NCBI GenBank assembly: GCA_029959085.1
Contig: JARWIR010000024.1
Location: 15,798,296-15,862,295 of the forward strand
Direction of reading: 5' to 3'
Origin: Nemophila menziesii
Taxonomy: Eukaryota > Streptophyta > Magnoliopsida > Boraginales > Hydrophyllaceae
Length of the DNA: 64,000 nucleotides
The position numbers and the translations under genes are program-made. The number at the start of each line of letters is the position of its first letter. Position 1 is the first letter of the stretch. Positions 61,673 to 64,000 of the stretch are shown here, piece after piece. Below the pieces are notes generated by a model. That model made no database searches, was not told where the DNA came from, and saw only the letters and a list, made by a program, of their open reading frames with translations.

Positions 61673-63202
61673 TGGTGGCGCCTAGGGTGTGATAAAATTA
61701 ATACAAAATAAGACCAAGAAACTACGCACTCTCACCCTAGACAGGCACAGTACTACAAGTATTACAGGACGTATGCAAGTTTTAATGATAAATAGAGTTC
61801 GTTCTCAGGGACTTAAGTGTGTTAATCGCGTGAGTAAGATTATCGAGTAAAAGTAAATAATTAGAAAACAGTAAATTAAAGCAAGTAGTTTTCGAGATTA
61901 AGAATTAAAACTAAGAAAATAAAGACAATAAAATAAAAGATTAAGAAATATGAGATGAGAAGTATAGCTCAGGTTTTGCTAGTATGCACTAATCCTTCTA
62001 ATTCTATCTATAAATCTAGTTAATAAGGGAGAATATTAGCTCTTGGTATACTTAGTCAGGATTCTAAATTCCCATACCTTAGACCTTGAGAGCGACTAAG
62101 GGGGCTACGGCACAACCAAGACGAGGACTCAAACAGGGTTATCAAACGCCACTAAGGCCCTTTCCAGCACACTACAATCAATTGGTGATATGGTGATTAA
62201 AACAAACCCTAATGACTATCTAGTTAGAAGCATGTTTTGTTAGAACTACTATCGACACTAGACATTATGTGGTGGTTCAATAGTTAAACACCCTGTCAAG
62301 GAGACCATCTAAATACTATTAAAACAATCCTAAAGTGATCCGTTCTAGGAAAGACAATAAATCAAAACACATAAACAAATATTAAGTAAGTAGCTAATAT
62401 CATATTAAAACATATAATTCCCAAAGAAACTTAGATAGAAGAATTAGAATTCATAGATTATACATATGCAAAACCCAAGCTATGGAGAGTTTAGATCATA
62501 CCTGAAGGAAATAAACTAAAAGAAATTACAAAAGACATCATCTTGCTCTCTACAATAAACTGGAAGAATAAAACCTTAAGAACTAATTACTATGAGGCAA
62601 AGATGATTTACAAGTGATATAAGGGTGTATTTATAGGTGTTTAGAAGACCTAATTCGTTTTCTTGAGGATGAATTAAGGTAATGGACTTCTAGGCCAACT
62701 CAAATTCGTATGGAAATAAAGATAAACACTTCTGGACCGTTTTGAGCATATCTTCTTCGTTATTGGTCGGATTTAGCTCCATAAGATACCAAAAGAATCG
62801 CAACAGAATTATCTTGACCCTTATGAAGTAAATCATCAGATTCGGCCTATTTCTTAGGTAAAAACGCATATCTTTGGACGTGTATGCAAAATCCCAGATT
62901 TAGGCAGCTTTTCCTTTTCCATCTTTTTAGCTTTTGTTTCCTTATCTCCAATTACCATGCAAATCTCTTTCCATACGTTGTTGTCTTTGACTTGGACTCT
63001 AATTAAGCTCCATAATTATCTTTAAAGCTACACACTAAATAAACAATTAAACCCCATATGCTCTAAAAATAATAATTCTACAAATCAAGACTCAAAATAG
63101 GAAAGTGCACTAAAACTCAAGAAAATCGACATTATTGACTTCTAAATCACTAAAAATGATGTCTCATCCTAACATTAATCTATCACAAATGAGGAGATAT
63201 CA
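61673..63202 (-). mobile_element. 3' LTR of element G, inserted in the LINE
   Basis: 1530 bp; plus-strand start TGGTGGCGCCTAGGG, minus-strand start TGATATCTCC at 63202, followed by a polypurine tract, so the element body lies to the right, outside the window. ATCCT (61668-61672) would be its left TSD. Same subfamily as 1-804 and 22133-23669. Confidence 0.87.
62628..62635 (-). promoter_or_regulatory. TATA box in LTR of G
   Basis: TATAAATA on the minus strand followed by CACCC. Confidence 0.6.
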
Positions 63203-63216
63203 AGACCCCCAACTCA
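63203..63216 (-). other. polypurine tract of element G
   Basis: Minus strand TGAGTTGGGGGTCT directly before the LTR. Confidence 0.82.
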
Positions 63217-63894
63217 AAGTTGTATCGTCCCGATACAATAAAGATAAAAACATAGGGAAGTCTATAAATACACACTTATAAAATTCTCAACACAATGGGA
63301 AAAGCATAGCAGAATATATAGAATAAACCTAAAGCACATAACTCAGAAAATGTCATGCAATACTATTCATAAACTACATACTTGTACACTTCTCATATCT
63401 ACAGTCAACACGGCTTGAATTCAAGATCAGATTAGTTTCGCAATGTAAGAAGGATTGAGACTTTACTCAGTTCCCCAAGAAAGCTATAGATTGTTCATCG
63501 AACTTCACTAGTATCCAAGGATCCATTTAACTAATCTCTAATGGCTCAATCACTTCTCAATTACATAGCAAAGAATCAAAAGGTCTTTAAGGTTGTAATG
63601 TAGGCTTAGGGACGGTATGATAGTATATTTGGATAATTTGGAGTGAGCTTTTGGCTCTCTCCTCACTAGCCATCAACGAATCGCCCTAGAGCTTGAGTTA
63701 CTCTCATAAAACATTTCTCACTCGACCCAATAAATTCCTTGATGCACAATTTAGCATCCCAATAACCCAAATTAAAGCTTAAGATGTTCACATAAAAATC
63801 CACTTTGCCGGTCTGAATATATATTTTCTTTTCTTTTCAAATCAATTCTCTAAAGCTATGACTCTCTTTTAATGTTGAGATTTCACGCTAATTT

Positions 63895-63965
<71 letters not shown>

Positions 63966-64000
63966 CTTTTAATGCCCTTGTTGGCAATATTAGCTCGTAG
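63217..64000 (-). other. 3' region of element G, runs off the window
   Basis: Aligns with the 3' regions of C and E; conserved block at about 63640-63705 (GTGAGCTTTTGGCTCTCTCC, CATCAACGAATCGCCCTAGAG). No coding sequence yet. Confidence 0.7.
63899..63962. repeat. (AT)n microsatellite, about 64 bp
   Basis: Pure AT run within the 3' region of G, close to TTTTCTCATATATAT, a T-rich stretch also seen in C near 21950. Confidence 0.95.

Overview
This window looks like repeat-rich nuclear DNA of a flowering plant, probably a eudicot (that narrower placement is a guess). The evidence is Ty3/Gypsy elements of Athila type primed by tRNA-Asp, L1-like LINEs with a C-terminal RNase H, hAT, Stowaway and Harbinger-like DNA elements, high A+T content and long CT and AT microsatellites. 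I found no convincing host gene, tRNA, rRNA or CRISPR array. Almost every open frame is a transposon remnant or chance.

Layout. 1-804 is the end of an LTR inserted in a LINE (805-4180). That LINE is split inside its RNase H domain by a 2.3 kb hAT element with a perfect 8-bp target duplication. 5302-6827 is a solo LTR (TSD CTAAG), and a second LTR (6846-8490) stands head-to-head with it. From 8491 to 35645 lies a nest of Athila-like elements. Plus-strand pieces (called X, A and Y here) are interrupted by a truncated LTR in A's gag, by a minus-strand fragment B (16826-18769), and by a complete minus-strand element C (19681-31533, TSD CTTGT/CTTGC). C itself carries a solo LTR (22133-23669, TSD GCATC) and a small DNA transposon. 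Another solo LTR (34007-35563) sits next to the polypurine tract. A 5'-truncated LINE (35646-37547) cuts off the last LTR. 37548-45870 holds Harbinger-like, hAT and Stowaway elements, a possible SINE and two degenerate LINEs, one with a triplicated reverse-transcriptase segment. 46033-56434 is an LTR split by the young complete element E (46716-55558, TSD CATTT, LTRs about 99% identical). The right end has a microsatellite-bearing LTR, LINE RNase H fragments, a LINE (60043-61672), and the LTR and 3' region of element G, which runs off the window.

How the parts fit. Elements A, C and E belong to one non-autonomous design: LTR, tRNA-Asp primer site, Gag with a CCHC knuckle, aspartic protease, then directly the C-terminal GPY/F part of an integrase. 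Reverse transcriptase, RNase H and the integrase core are absent in all three, so mobility would need a helper element. Downstream of this frame each copy has a short GC-rich palindrome array, then (lost in E) a second coding region resembling the 'putative plant transposon protein' family, then a 3' region with a conserved block, a polypurine tract and the LTR. The shared fusion and the palindrome arrays are the most unusual things here. Coordinates of old, decayed elements are approximate to about 10-50 bases unless a TSD is quoted.
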